A stretch of 64,000 nt of DNA, taken from positions 18,056,437 through 18,120,436 of the forward strand of contig OY855905.1 of NCBI GenBank assembly GCA_963693305.1, given 5' to 3'. The notes below the pieces were generated by a model. It worked only from the letters and a program-made list of their open reading frames with translations, made no database searches and was not told the origin of the DNA. This document shows positions 35,017-44,421 of this stretch, in pieces. The stretch comes from Meandrina meandrites. Taxonomy: Eukaryota > Cnidaria > Anthozoa > Scleractinia > Meandrinidae. The translations under genes were made by a program, and so were the position numbers. Every line of letters begins with the position of its first letter. Position 1 is the first letter of the stretch.

Positions 35017-35225
35017 TAGACTGGTCGGTATTTGGGCAAAGTCATTCTCAAAAAAATCAGGGAGCATTTTTTAGTAAAAGTTGGTAACAGGAGTTTTCTG
35101 AAGTAATTTGATGTGCTGAAAACGAAAATGCTTGTTACCAACGTTCATTTTGCTATCTTTAAACTGAAATGACGTCACAAAAATGACATCGAAAATTACG
35201 TCACTCCAATGATAAATACGTGGAA
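35017..35225 (+). repeat. Left terminal inverted repeat of C
   Basis: Complementary to 43080-43304 with mismatches. It contains TGACGTCA and TTACGTCA (about 35170-35205), which are ATF/CREB-type sites. Confidence 0.8.
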
Positions 35226-35629
35226 AAGGACGAAATACGTTTCTCTAATTTGGATCTTGTAATGTCAATACACTCACAATTTGTTTCTTTCTGCGTAAAT
35301 TGAGGACATAAGCATGTTGTCTCATGGAGTAACAGCTCCAAACAGTCCTCCTCATGTAGCCAAGTCAACTGGAACAATTGCATCTTTTCTCAAAACAAAA
35401 GACCCAAATATTACGATTCCCATATCTGTAATGGCATTTAGAATAAGCGATCAAATTGTTGAAGCTTCACAAATCTAATACAAAGTTTGAGTTCGTTTGG
35501 CTGGTGTGTGTCTGTGTGTAATTTAATTGCTGCAGAAACAAAATACCATTTTCCATGTCTCAGTGCACTGAACAGATCTTCACAAAAGGTGAAACGTGAA
35601 ACGAAGGAGAGTGATTTAGCGATATGATT

Positions 35630-36019
35630 TGGTTGTGTGAAGCGTTGGAATATGCTGCTGACAAAGGTTATGTTATCAAATTAAACGAAGCATCGGGTAG
35701 ATATTTGGCACTGGCAGAAAAAGCAGAAATTAAAGTTCTTCATTAGCCGCAGATCAACATTTAAATACAAGCTGCTGCTCAGTCTTGGAAATGTGATGGA
35801 TTGTGTTCAGTCTTTTGAGGGACGTCCACCAGAACGTCTGAATTTAATTTGCGTGTCCCTACGAAATACGCTAATATTGCTGTATCCAAACTCGCTAATG
35901 AGAGTGCTGACACCAATGCCAATGCCAACATACTACAATGCCAACATACGAGCAACACGAGGATATTTTTTTCTTTCTCTGGCTCATGTTGCATTATTGA
36001 AACTACGCGGGAGCTTGGT
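35630..36019 (+). pseudogene. Transposon C ORF, 5' fragment
   Basis: Reading frames with several breaks. One gives WLCEALEYAADKGYVIKLNE up to a stop near 35745. A second gives LGNVMDCVQSFEGRPPERLN and then, in the next frame, VPTKYANIAVSKLANESAD. A third gives YFFLSLAHVALLKLRGSLV up to MITE D. I associate these patterns from memory with a large multi-copy family of uncharacterised proteins in coral genomes, not with a named domain. Frameshifts make it nonfunctional. Confidence 0.6.
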
Positions 36020-36027
36020 CTCAAAGG

Positions 36028-36450
36028 CCCGGGGGGGGGGGGGGGGGGTACTTGGACCAATCTTTGCTGGGTATGTGCCGCTGGCCTCTCAGAACCCCTA
36101 CCCAATTATAGTCATATTCTATGGCCAATTATAGACCCCATCTTAGTCACTTTTGGGTAAATGTAATTTTCACGACCCCAACTTAGTCACTTAATGGGAG
36201 CCGTTTGTCAAATATTAAACAACAGCAATGAATACGGTAACATTTTTTTCAGCGAATCTTTCCGTTTATAAATCACAACTTGCCAGATTTTTCTTACTCT
36301 GAAAATCCCGCAAAAGTGTGACCCCATTCTAGTCACCCTATAAAAAATGCTTGAAAAAGCGGCCCCATTATAGTCAGTCCTGTCGTGAAAATGCGACCCC
36401 ATCCAGCGGCACATCCCCATTAGCCCATTTATAGGAAGTGTCCCCCCGGG
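36028..36450 (+). mobile_element. MITE D, hAT-type, inserted in C
   Basis: The ends are CCCGGGGGG and CCCCCCGGG. An identical 8-bp CTCAAAGG (36020-36027 and 36451-36458) flanks it, the duplication length expected of hAT transposons. The interior repeats variants of GACCCCAT..TAGTCAC at least four times on alternating backgrounds and has no coding capacity. It splits the C ORF between LRGSLVSK and the continuation. Confidence 0.85.
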
Positions 36451-36458
36451 CTCAAAGG

Positions 36459-37203
36459 TCTAAGCGTTAGTGTGCAGAATGCCATTGATTGCGTTTTAGA
36501 CAGTTTATTCGTGTTCTTACGGCTCTTGCTTGGAGGTAAAAAACTTCTACGTGGAGAAACCGCTAAAGGAAGAGGAAGCTGAGGCTAGGTGCAGAGTGCT
36601 TCCATGGGCTCAAGAAATTGTCTATGGGGTGGGTGGTGGAAAGAAATAGGCACCGAAGCACGTTGGACTTGGTAGCACGCTTCATCAAGTCACATGCAAG
36701 GTCAAAAGATCTAGTCAAGCTTTTCAGTAAACCTGGCCATATTTTGAGCTACGATCAACTTGCAAGTAGACACAAGCTTGGCGGAGAGCGTTTTAAAGAC
36801 TTTGGATCCTGATACTGGTAGTGTTATGCCAGCAAATGTGGTGCGTGAGTAATTTATCCACTTCTCTGTAGATAATATTGGCATTCTAGATAAAACGGCA
36901 AAAATACTTTTCATGCAACTCAAATTGCAGCATGGCAAAGGAGAGTAGAAAGTAATGCAATGCTTGAAAATTTGAAGCTCTCAACTTAGTACAGTCTTAG
37001 TGTTCCATAGTCAATGGGTAGGATTTATTATCCAGTAGAGGTGAAACGAAGTTCTCCTTTGTTTTCAAGGGTAGTTGAAAAAGAATGGTTTGACTGCTAA
37101 AGATGACAACGATTCTGTCCGTACTGCTCACGCAACTGATCTGGCATTCAACATGTTACGACATCATCCAGAAATAAGAGGTGTGTGGACAGAATTAAAT
37201 CAC
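36459..37203 (+). pseudogene. Transposon C ORF, middle fragment
   Basis: The ORF resumes after MITE D with LSVSVQNAIDCVLDSLFVFL and LRLLLGG. It shifts to KPLKEEEAEARCRVLPWAQE then IVYGVGGGKK, and then to RFIKSHARSKDLVKLFSKPG HILSYDQLASRHKLG. Nearby stops interrupt it before NTFHATQIAAWQR. The fragment ends as HPEIRGVWTELNHSL at the gypsy B insertion site. At least four frame breaks or stops are visible. Confidence 0.6.
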
Positions 37204-37208
37204 TCACT

Positions 37209-37346
37209 TGTAGTATATACCGGAAGTGACGCTTTCGTCACGTGTACACCTAACCATGTGCTTGTAGTGAATCCGCCATCTTGAAATACAAATGTTGTTG
37301 TGTTCCTGAGTTCTCGGTGTGTTTCTTCTCTCACGAAGCTATCACA
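37209..37346 (+). repeat. 5' LTR of element B
   Basis: Begins TGTAGTATATACC and ends ATCACA. It contains ACCGGAAGTG (ETS-type), TGACGCTTTCGTCACGTG (paired CRE half sites and an E-box) and CCGCCATCTTG (YY1-type). Confidence 0.97.
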
Positions 37347-37348
37347 TT

Positions 37349-37366
37349 TGGCGACGAGGATAAAAA
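37349..37366 (+). other. Primer-binding site of element B
   Basis: TGGCGACGAGGATAAAAA begins two bases after the LTR. TGGCGACGAG is a start often seen in Mag/C-clade metazoan gypsy elements. Confidence 0.7.
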
Positions 37367-37402
37367 TCGGACATCAGACCAAACTGTCAAGAACTCTGAA
37401 TT

Positions 37403-38193
37403 ATGGCCGTCTGTTTAAGTGGACTAACTGGCCCACTCTTTCGCAGCGTTGGCGAATTTGGAAGGATGAATTTGAACTTTTCGTTACAGCATCAGGCATC
37501 GACGACCCGAAACAGCAACGAGCCCTTCTTTTGCACCTAGCAGGACCCGGTGTGCGAGAAATCTTTCGAACCATCCCCGAGGAAACGAAAGGTGACGCTA
37601 AAGACTTCAAGAAAGCGATGGAATCGCTCACCGATTATTTCAAGTTGAAGAAGAATATTCCGATGGCCAGACAAAACTTTCTGGCAGCAACGCCGACGCC
37701 AGGTGAGCGAATAAATAACTTTGTGACTAGACTAAGCAGTTTGGCCGAACATTGCGAGTACGGAGAAGAGAAAGATAACATGACGAGAGACCAAGTGCTG
37801 ACATACATTAAGGACAAGAACCTAAAGTCTAAACTATATCGTACCGAGAATTTAACCTTATCCAAGCTCTTAGACGTTGTAAGTCAGTATCATGACAAGG
37901 AGGCCCTCATCCTTCAGCCCGAAGAACAAATCAATCGAGTAGAGGCGACTGATCATGACAAACAAACCAATTCCCCAATGAAATTCCAAGGGCGATGTTG
38001 GAATTGTAACAGAACAGGGCACTTAGCAAAGGACTGTCGCTGTTCACGTGACCATGTTTGCGAAACCTGCGGCAGACGTGGGCATTTCCCTGTTTGTTGC
38101 CGATATAACCAAGAACATGCCAGCAACACAAATCGCTCATCCAGTCAGGGGAGAGCCCAACAGCAAGCCAGAAAGGGAGGAAAACGGGATTAA
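37403..38193 (+). CDS. gag of element B
   Basis: The likely ATG (37403, ATGGCCGTC) is one base out of frame with the main Gag frame, which is open from inside the LTR; a small frameshift near 37405-37440 is probable. The capsid-like part runs from QRWRIWKDEFELFVTASGI through GERINNFVTRLSSLAEHCEY. Two zinc knuckles follow, CWNCNRTGHLAKDC and CETCGRRGHFPVCC, which bind the RNA genome. A TAA at 38191 ends the frame; pol continues without any frame change. Confidence 0.85.
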
Positions 38194-40734
38194 GTACAGG
38201 CTGTCACCCAGCAACAGGATACAGAGAATGTAGAGGATGATGCCTTCTATGTATTTACTGCCACCACTGGTGAAGGCCTTGAGACACTTGAACTGCGTAT
38301 AAACAATAAGTTAGTTAATGTTATTGTCGATTCAGGTGCCAGCTGTAATCTCATGTCTGAAGATGTATTTAAATTTATTACCAGGGGGGAAACAACCTTA
38401 GCGGAGTGTGATAGAAGTGTATATACATATGCACACTCACAACCCCTAGAGCTAAAGGGAAGCTGTACGTTAAAAGTCACTGTACCACAAACCAATATGT
38501 CAGCAATTGCGGAATTTTACATAGTCCCAAGCCATGCCGCAACCCTGCTAGGTCGTAAAACGTCTGAGATGCTTGCAATCCTTAAGATCGGAATTAATGT
38601 AAACAACTGTAGCATAATTCTTGAAAATGCCCAACCTGTAGACAAAAAAGCTTCTCTTAGAGCTAGATTCCCAAAAGTCTTTGAGGGCCTTGGCAAACTA
38701 AAGGGTTACCAGCTGAAATTACACCAGGACGATAGTATCCCACCTGTGGCACAACCCCTGCGTCGAATTCCATTCAGCAGGAGACAGAAAGTGACAGAAA
38801 AGCTGAAGCAGTTAGAGGAGCTGGATGTCATTGAAAAAGTCAATGGCCCCACCAGCTGGATCAACCCACTTGTGGCTGTGGAGAAGCCCAACGGTGATAT
38901 CCGAATCTGTTTGGATATGAGGCAGGCGAATCGTGCAATCCTTAGGGAAAAGCACCCAGTTCCCACAGTGGAAGAAACCTTACAGGAGATCTCGGAGGCA
39001 AAAGTTTTCAGTAAACTGGACCTAAACATGGCGTTCCATCAAATAGAGCTCCACCCTGACTCACGTGACGTGACCACCTTCGCGGCCCCAGATGGCCTGT
39101 ATCGATACAAGAGGCTCTTTGGCGTCAATATGGCAACAGAGAAGTTTCAGCAGTTGATATGGCAAATACTAAAGGATTGTCCCGGTGCCTACAACCTGCA
39201 TGATGATGTGAGAGTAGTTGGGCGTGATCATAAAGAACATGATGAAAACCTTGCCAGAGTAATGCGTAAATTTGAAGAGAATGGATTGACCCTCAACTAT
39301 GAAAAGTGTGTCATTGGAGCCAAGAGTATGGTGTATATGGGCGAAGTGCTCACTGGAGAGGGATTGCAGGTCTCCAAGAAGAGAGTGGAAGCCATTGTTG
39401 ACGCTCCGAGACCACAAAATCAATCCGAAGTGAGAAGTTTTCTGGGATCTGCCCAATTCTGTGCAAAGTTCATCCCAGGCTTTTCAACCATATCAAGCCC
39501 CTTATGGGACCTCACATGCACGGGCAAGTCCTGGAGTTGGGACGCCAAGGAAGAAGAAGCCTTTGAACAAATTAAGAACTTATTAACGAACGCTCCAGTC
39601 ATGGCCTATTTCACCAAGGATGCAAAGACCCGCCTCGTAACAGATGCATCGCCTGTTGGTCTTGGTGCAGTCCTCGAACAACAACAAGAGGATGGTTTGT
39701 ACAGGCCAGTCTATTACGCCAGCCGCAAGTTGAGTAGTGTAGAGAAAAGTTACTCCCAGTTCGAAAGAGAGGCGTTAGCAGTGCGGTGGGCCTGTCAGAA
39801 ATTCTACCTGTACTTGTATGGAATTGACTTTGAGCTCCGTACAGATCACAAACCATTGCTAACTGTCTTGGGTGCCAAGAGTACACCCCCATCAGCACGC
39901 ATTGAAAGATGGTTATTGTACCTCCAGCAATTTCGCTATGTAGTCACGCACATTCCTGGTAAAGAGAACGTTGCGGATGCCCTAAGCCGCCTCCCAGTAG
40001 GTCCAGCTGAGGACCACGATGCGAGTGAAACCAGAGAATATGCCTGCAGCGTCGCTAGTGAAGCAATACCAGCAGCACTTACACCCCAAGAAGTTGAACG
40101 AGCATCGGAGAAGGACCCCACCTTGCAGTTGGTGCGTCAAGCTGTTACTTCAGGAGATTGGAGTCGCTTATCGGGCACTATGTACAAAGCCTTGGCAGAA
40201 GAGTTTTGGGTCCTAGGCCAGCTTGTCCTCAGAGGTAATCGTATTATCATGCCGGAGAGCCTCTGGAAGCATACGATCGCACTCGCACACGAGGGCCATC
40301 AGGGAATGACACGCACAAAGGCCCGTCTCAGGGAAAAGGTATGGTGGCCCAACATGGACAAGCAAGTTGAGCAGTCTATAAAAGCCTGTCATCCTTGCCA
40401 GCTAGTTGGCCCAAGAAGTAAGGCAGAACCCATCAGATCCACAATGCTACCCGAAGGCCCATGGAGTGACATAGCCGTCGACCTGTTGGAGATTCCCGGA
40501 GGAAACCACCTTCTCGTAGCAGTAGACAACTACTCACGCTGGCCTGAGGTTATCCTGTTGAGGAAGACGGATGCAGCGCATGTCACAAGAGCCATGGAGG
40601 GCATGTTCCAAACACACGGCCTACCCCTCAGTGTTCGCAGCGACAATGGACCACCATTTTCCTCCACACAGTTCGAAGGCTTCCTCGACTACCTGGGAAT
40701 AGTGCACAAAAAAGGGATCCCGTACTGGCCTTAG
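38194..40734 (+). CDS. pol of element B (protease to integrase core)
   Basis: Open from the codon after the gag stop. Protease: VIVDSGASCNLM. Reverse transcriptase: PNGDIRICLDMRQANRAIL, FSKLDLNMAFHQIEL and the catalytic NLHDDVRVVG; the usual block before FGVN lacks a residue. RNase H: VTDASPVGLGAVL, FEREALAVRW, RTDHKPLL and VADALSR. Integrase: HEGHQG ... CHPC zinc region, Asp in IAVDLLE and Asp in SDNGPPF. The frame is cut by a TAG six residues before the catalytic Glu. Apart from the stops, all active-site residues are visible. Confidence 0.9.
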   Translation, partial: VQAVTQQQDTENVEDDAFYVFTATTGEGLETLELRINNKLVNVIVDSGASCNLMSEDVFKFITRGETTLAECDRSVYTYAHSQPLELKGSCTLKVTVPQTNMSAIAEFYIVPSHAATLLGRKTSEMLAILKIGINVNNCSIILENAQPVDKKASLRARFPKVFEGLGKLKGYQLKLHQDDSIPPVAQPLRRIPFSRRQKVTEKLKQLEELDVIEKVNGPTSWINPLVAVEKPNGDIRICLDMRQANRAILREKHPVPTVEETLQEISEAKVFSKLDLNMAFHQIELHPDSRDVTTFAAPDGLYRYKRLFGVNMATEKFQQLIWQILKDCPGAYNLHDDVRVVGRDHKEHDENLARVMRKFEENGLTLNYEKCVIGAKSMVYMGEVLTGEGLQVSKKRVEAIVDAPRPQNQSEVRSFLGSAQFCAKFIPGFSTISSPLWDLTCTGKSWSWDAKEEEAFEQIKNLLTNAPVMAYFTKDAKTRLVTDASPVGLGAVLEQQQEDGLYRPVYYASRKLSSVEKSYSQFEREALAVRWACQKFYLYLYGIDFELRTDHKPLLTVLGAKSTPPSARIERWLLYLQQFRYVVTHIPGKENVADALSRLPVGPAEDHDASETREYACSVASEAIPAALTPQEVERASEKDPTLQLVRQAVTSGDWSRLSGTMYKALAEEFWVLGQLVLRGNRIIMPESLWKHTIALAHEGHQGMTRTKARLREKVWWPNMDKQVEQSIKACHPCQLVGPRSKAEPIRSTMLPEGPWSDIAVDLLEIPGGNHLLVAVDNYSRWPEVILLRKTDAAHVTRAMEGMFQTHGLPLSVRSDNGPPFSSTQFEGFLDYLGIVHKKGIPYWP

Positions 40735-41442
40735 AGTAATGGTGAGGGTGAACGCTGTAATGAAACCCTGCTGAAGATAATAAGAATTGCCAATTTAGAA
40801 GGAAAAGACTGGAAGAAAGCATTACAAGATTTTCTCTTCCAATACCGGACCACACCTCACACAGTGACTGGATTGTCACCAGCCGAACTACTGATGGGTC
40901 GACGACTTAACAACAAGCTTCCAAGAGTAGCTATCCCAACTGACAGGATCACCGAGGCCCACTGGCAGCAGCTCCTTCGCGAAAGAGATGCACGTGCAAA
41001 GCTCCGACAAAAAGAGTATGCGGATAGCAAGCGGTCAGCAGAATACAGTGACATCGGGGAAGGAGATCGCATCCTGCTCAACAAGAGTCGCGATAACAAA
41101 TTATCACCCAGCTTTGAACCACTGCCATATAAAGTTGTCGAGAAGAAGGGTAATGCTGTCCTTATACAAGATCAGGAAGGAAACACCAAGATGCGAAATG
41201 CAAGCCACATGAAAAAGTTTGTCCAGCCAGACCCTTCCACTGAAACCCATGGAAGACAGGAGAGAAATGAGACTTCCATCACAAGAGAGTCAGAAGCAGC
41301 TGTGTTAAGTCCACCAAGCCACGTTGATGAACATCTTCCTGTACCTTCTGAGTCCAGTCCAAGTGCTCCTCCTTCGCGGCCTGTTCGTGCTAGGCAGCCT
41401 CCAGCCTGGATGAAAGACTTTGTGTCCGTTTGTGCCTGTTAG
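40735..41442 (+). pseudogene. Integrase 3' part of element B (after in-frame stop)
   Basis: Continues in the same frame after the TAG at 40732-40734, with NGEGERCNETLLKI holding the catalytic Glu, then TPHTVTGLSPAELLMGRRL, GDRILLNK and a chromodomain-less tail rich in Ser/Pro. A host readthrough or a single base change would be needed for expression. Confidence 0.85.
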
Positions 41443-41574
41443 AAACATTCGTCGCACATGTATTGTTGACTTTATCTGAGATTAATTTGTTTATGGTTTA
41501 AGGACATTGAACATTGAATACTTGGACAATAACCGTTTGCATGATAGGAAGTTCAGTATTAAGTGGAGGGGGGA
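41443..41574 (+). other. 3' UTR and polypurine tract of element B
   Basis: Short AT-rich spacer ending in AAGTGGAGGGGGGA (41561-41574), immediately before the LTR. Confidence 0.8.
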
Positions 41575-41712
41575 TGTAGTATATACCGGAAGTGACGCTT
41601 TCGTCACGTGTACACCTAACCATGTGCTTGTAGTGAATCCGCCATCTTGAAATACAAATGTTGTTGTGTTCCTGAGTTCTCGGTGTGTTTCTTCTCTCAC
41701 GAAGCTATCACA
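41575..41712 (+). repeat. 3' LTR of element B
   Basis: No difference from the 5' LTR was seen over 138 bp. TCACT follows as the target duplication. Confidence 0.97.
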
Positions 41713-41717
41713 TCACT

Positions 41718-42866
41718 GTCTCAGAATGAACAAGAAGTAACAACAATAGGATGCATGCCAATTATTCAGACTCCACTACATGGAGGTGACACCCTCGATA
41801 CTGTTGTTAAAAGGTGCATGTACATATCAGCCACACTAATGACAACAGCATACGGTTATAACAGTAAACCAGCCTCTGTATTGTAAGCTTGTCGAGGTGA
41901 ATTAAATGGGAAACACATGAGTACCAGAAGAAGCCTGTTATACAGTTTGGGGTTCTTCATATATCAATGTACTTCCTAAAGGCGATTGTAAACCATATGA
42001 ATGGATCAGGCTAACTGGAAACATGGGTCGATAGTGGACTTCTTGGTCAAAATGCAAACGAGTATGTCGTGAATGGAGACGCCTACAAAAGAGCTATGCG
42101 TGCTCACAGATTGCTCTGCAGTCATTGTGGTCGCTGCTGATGCCTTCCCTGCAAGAGTCCTGCCAGAAATCGCACGCGGATTTTTTGCCAAGAAATATTT
42201 GTCCCTGCTTGCTCTACAGAAAATGCAGGAACATTGATAGCATCTCTGAAATCACCAAGAGTACATAAGCTGCTCGACGAATTTATAGCTCAAGGATCCG
42301 AAGAAAATGTCAATTTTACGTTTTGATAGAACTACAAGGAAATGGTACCTATACTCCTAATGATCGCATGGGCTCAGAGCGAGGGGATATGGGATCTACT
42401 TGCACAGTTTCCGCCACTTATTGCCATATTGTTTCAGGTATGATCAATTTAATTATGCAAGTTGGGGTCAGTGTACATCGCAGAGATGGAGCAGTTGCCA
42501 CAGAAAGTTTAAGAAGATTTAAGAAGGGCAACTTCGTTGTCAAATGGAATGTAAGCAATTGCAAGTTCAGCGAGGTCAGACCTGGTCACAGTCTTGAACA
42601 GCTAAATGGGATAGGAAAAAGGGGAGGAGAGATCCTGGGCATAGCCAAGACGCCATCAGCATTGAGTAGATGGGCTCTGTTCTATAACCATCGGTCACAA
42701 ATTGCTGATACTACACACAAGATGTTCGGATTGTACCAAGAAGACAAGATTTCCCACAACGTGTCTTCTATACTTCTGGTAGGAAAGATCGTGACAAGAA
42801 TGCCAGAATTCCATAACGGTTACGGTAAAGATTTTAACTTTTACCCACTGTTGAACAACTTTTAAA
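41718..42866 (+). pseudogene. Transposon C ORF, 3' fragment
   Basis: Directly after gypsy B the frame continues SLSQNEQEVTTIGCMPIIQT and DTLDTVVKRCMYISATLM. Further pieces follow in changing frames: GLLGQNANEYVVNGDAYKRA near 42040, and 42470-42760 with LRRFKKGNFVVKW, EQLNGIGKRGGEILGIAKTP and SALSRWALFYNHRSQIADTT. These match the C-terminal part of the same coral multi-copy family as I remember it. Catalytic residues cannot be assigned. Confidence 0.6.
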
Positions 42867-43079
42867 GCCAACATGACGTAAGACCTGTTTCATTCAGCAT
42901 TTCAAATTTTGTGGCCATGTACGCAGTTAAATAGCAAACAAACAAATAGAGACCTATATGTAACGTCATGTAATGACGTCACAGGTTGCCTCGAATCTTT
43001 TCTGCAGCCTTAACTTGATAAATTAGCAGGAACCAGGCAGGAGGCAATTTATTCGGTATTTCAAGCTGCAAATAAAGTG

Positions 43080-43304
43080 CATACGGCTTAAAATTCATCT
43101 TCTTCTACAAATTAAACATTGCGATTACGTCATTTAAGACGTTATTTTTGTGACGTCATTTTGAGACTGAAGATCACGATAAAAACTTTGGTAACAAGCA
43201 TTTTCGTTTTCAGCAGGTCAAATTACCTTAGAAAATTCCTGTTATCAACTTTTACTAAGAAATGCTTCATTACTTTCAAATTTCATAAAATGTCGTCTAG
43301 TCTA
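43080..43304 (+). repeat. Right terminal inverted repeat of C
   Basis: Reverse complement of the left repeat, with mismatches. It carries TTACGTCA and TGACGTCA (about 43125-43160); a further TGACGTCA lies just inside at about 42974. Confidence 0.8.
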
Positions 43305-43307
43305 AAG

Positions 43308-44018
43308 AGCTGGGGCATCGAGCACACTACAACTTCACCCCACCACAGCAAAGCAAATGGCAAAGTTGAGTCGGCCGTGAAAACTGCCAAGCGAATGCTA
43401 CGCAAGACAACCAAAACAGGTGAAGACCAGTACTTGGCCCTGCTGAACATCAGGAACGTGCCTACACAAGGCGTAGACAGCAGCCCAGCCCAAAGGCTTA
43501 TGGGGAGAAGAACCAGAACCCTGTTACCAACCACACAGTCCCTACTTGAGCCCAGAAATCAAGCAAATCCTCATGAATCTGAGCAGCTACGCCTAAACCA
43601 GATGAGACAGGCGAAGTATTACGACCGCTCCGCTCATGACCTGCCTGTGCTGAAGGCAGGTGACACTGTGCGTATGAAACCATTTGTGCTTGGTCAGAAA
43701 TCATGGGACAAAGCTGAAGTGACCAGGAGACTTGACGAGAGATCCTATGAAATTCAATCTTCCGGTACCACCTACAGGCGCAACAGACAGCACCTGGTTA
43801 AGACTGCTGAATCATCTGTCCAGCATCACACCACTGAACGAGCTAAAGCGGATGCAAAGGTTGGACGTGACCATTCAACCCACCAGCAACCTCAAACTCC
43901 TGCTGTGCCGACCAGTCCAGAGAAGGACCATGTGCAATCCAGCCCAAGGAAACACCATGCAGGAGAGAAAAGTGCCACACCCTCTCCTACGCGCACCCGT
44001 TCTGTTCTCTGGCGATAA
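43308..44018 (+). pseudogene. Integrase 3' part of element A
   Basis: Reading resumes in frame directly after the insertion, with GIEHTTTSPHHSKANGKVE carrying the third catalytic residue of the DDE triad. The DNA-binding tail follows: AQRLMGRRTRTLLP, LKAGDTVRMKP and TTYRRNRQHL. It ends in a Ser/Thr/Pro/His-rich stretch. The part of the long ORF before 43308 belongs to transposon C. Confidence 0.9.
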
Positions 44019-44171
44019 CATTGAGACTCATGCAGCACATGTCATATTATTTTTTTTTTGAAAACTTTGCTGCCAGTTGATGCTGAACAATGTTATAGAC
44101 TCGTTATTTGTTTTATTTTTTCTACCCTTTATTACTCGGCATTTATGGCTTATTAGGAAATGTTGTTACTT
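44019..44171 (+). other. 3' untranslated spacer of element A
   Basis: Short T-rich stretch between the pol stop and the polypurine tract; nothing else is visible. Confidence 0.6.
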
Positions 44172-44192
44172 TAAAAAAAAAAATGGGGAGGA
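44172..44192 (+). other. Polypurine tract of element A
   Basis: An A-run followed by TGGGGAGGA lies immediately before the 3' LTR. This is the usual plus-strand primer site. Confidence 0.8.
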
Positions 44193-44355
44193 TGTGACAA
44201 TATTGTTATTGCGTGACACTGTCACAGCCTCGTGGCGTGCTACGTCAGAGCCTCGTTCCGAATAAAGTACTTCTTGTTGAACCGCCATCTTGAATCAGGG
44301 CTTGTCTTTTTTCTCTCTCATCCCCGAACAAGAACTTAGTATATAACTTGTTACA
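44193..44355 (+). repeat. 3' LTR of element A
   Basis: Identical by eye to the 5' LTR except for one missing C in GCGTGC(C)TACG. CTCTC follows as the target duplication. Confidence 0.95.
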
Positions 44356-44421
44356 CTCTCCAAACCCTCCGACAGCGGCCGCCATTTTGTTTGGCGCGCT
44401 TTCGCAGCTTTCCTGTCAATC

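Larger units (their letters stand above)
37209..41712 (+). mobile_element. Ty3/gypsy LTR retrotransposon B, inserted in C
   Basis: 4.5-kb element with two 138-bp LTRs that look identical, the target duplication TCACT (37204-37208 and 41713-41717), a primer-binding site, gag-pol in gypsy order (protease, reverse transcriptase, RNase H, integrase) and a polypurine tract. It is nearly intact. The visible lesions are an early gag frame problem and two in-frame stops (38191 and 40732). It is the youngest readable layer of the nest. Confidence 0.97.
35017..43304 (+). mobile_element. DNA transposon C, inserted in element A and itself interrupted
   Basis: Terminal inverted repeats begin TAGACT(G/A)G.CG and continue for about 130-200 bp, with the shared core TTAGTAAAAGTTG.TAACAGG and TGCTGAAAACGAAAATGC. 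AAG flanks both ends (35014-35016 and 43305-43307), a 3-bp target duplication; removing one copy restores element A's reading frame. Excluding MITE D and gypsy B, C is about 3.4 kb and holds fragments of a large ORF (35630-42760). The superfamily is not certain. Three-base duplications occur in several (Academ, PIF/Harbinger, CACTA), and the ends fit neither CACTA nor Harbinger TWA sites. Confidence 0.85.
31341..44355 (+). mobile_element. Ty3/gypsy LTR retrotransposon A (interrupted)
   Basis: Bounded by LTRs of 164 and 163 bp that differ by one single-base indel, and by the duplication CTCTC (31336-31340 and 44356-44360). Order of parts: LTR, primer-binding site, gag, protease, reverse transcriptase, RNase H, integrase, polypurine tract, LTR. 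This is the gypsy order. An 8.3-kb insertion (35017-43304 plus a 3-bp duplication) splits the integrase; without it the element would be about 4.7 kb. Frameshifts and an in-frame stop break gag-pol as well. The near-identical LTRs point to recent insertion. Confidence 0.95.

Noticed and set aside
35779..36160. Glycine-rich ORFs across the G-tract of MITE D
   Set aside because: The glycines come from the poly-G end of the MITE; frames belong to broken transposon C.
43119..43307. The first part of ORF 43119-44018 as integrase sequence
   Set aside because: Bases up to 43304 are the right TIR of transposon C and 43305-43307 its target duplication; only the part after them belongs to element A.
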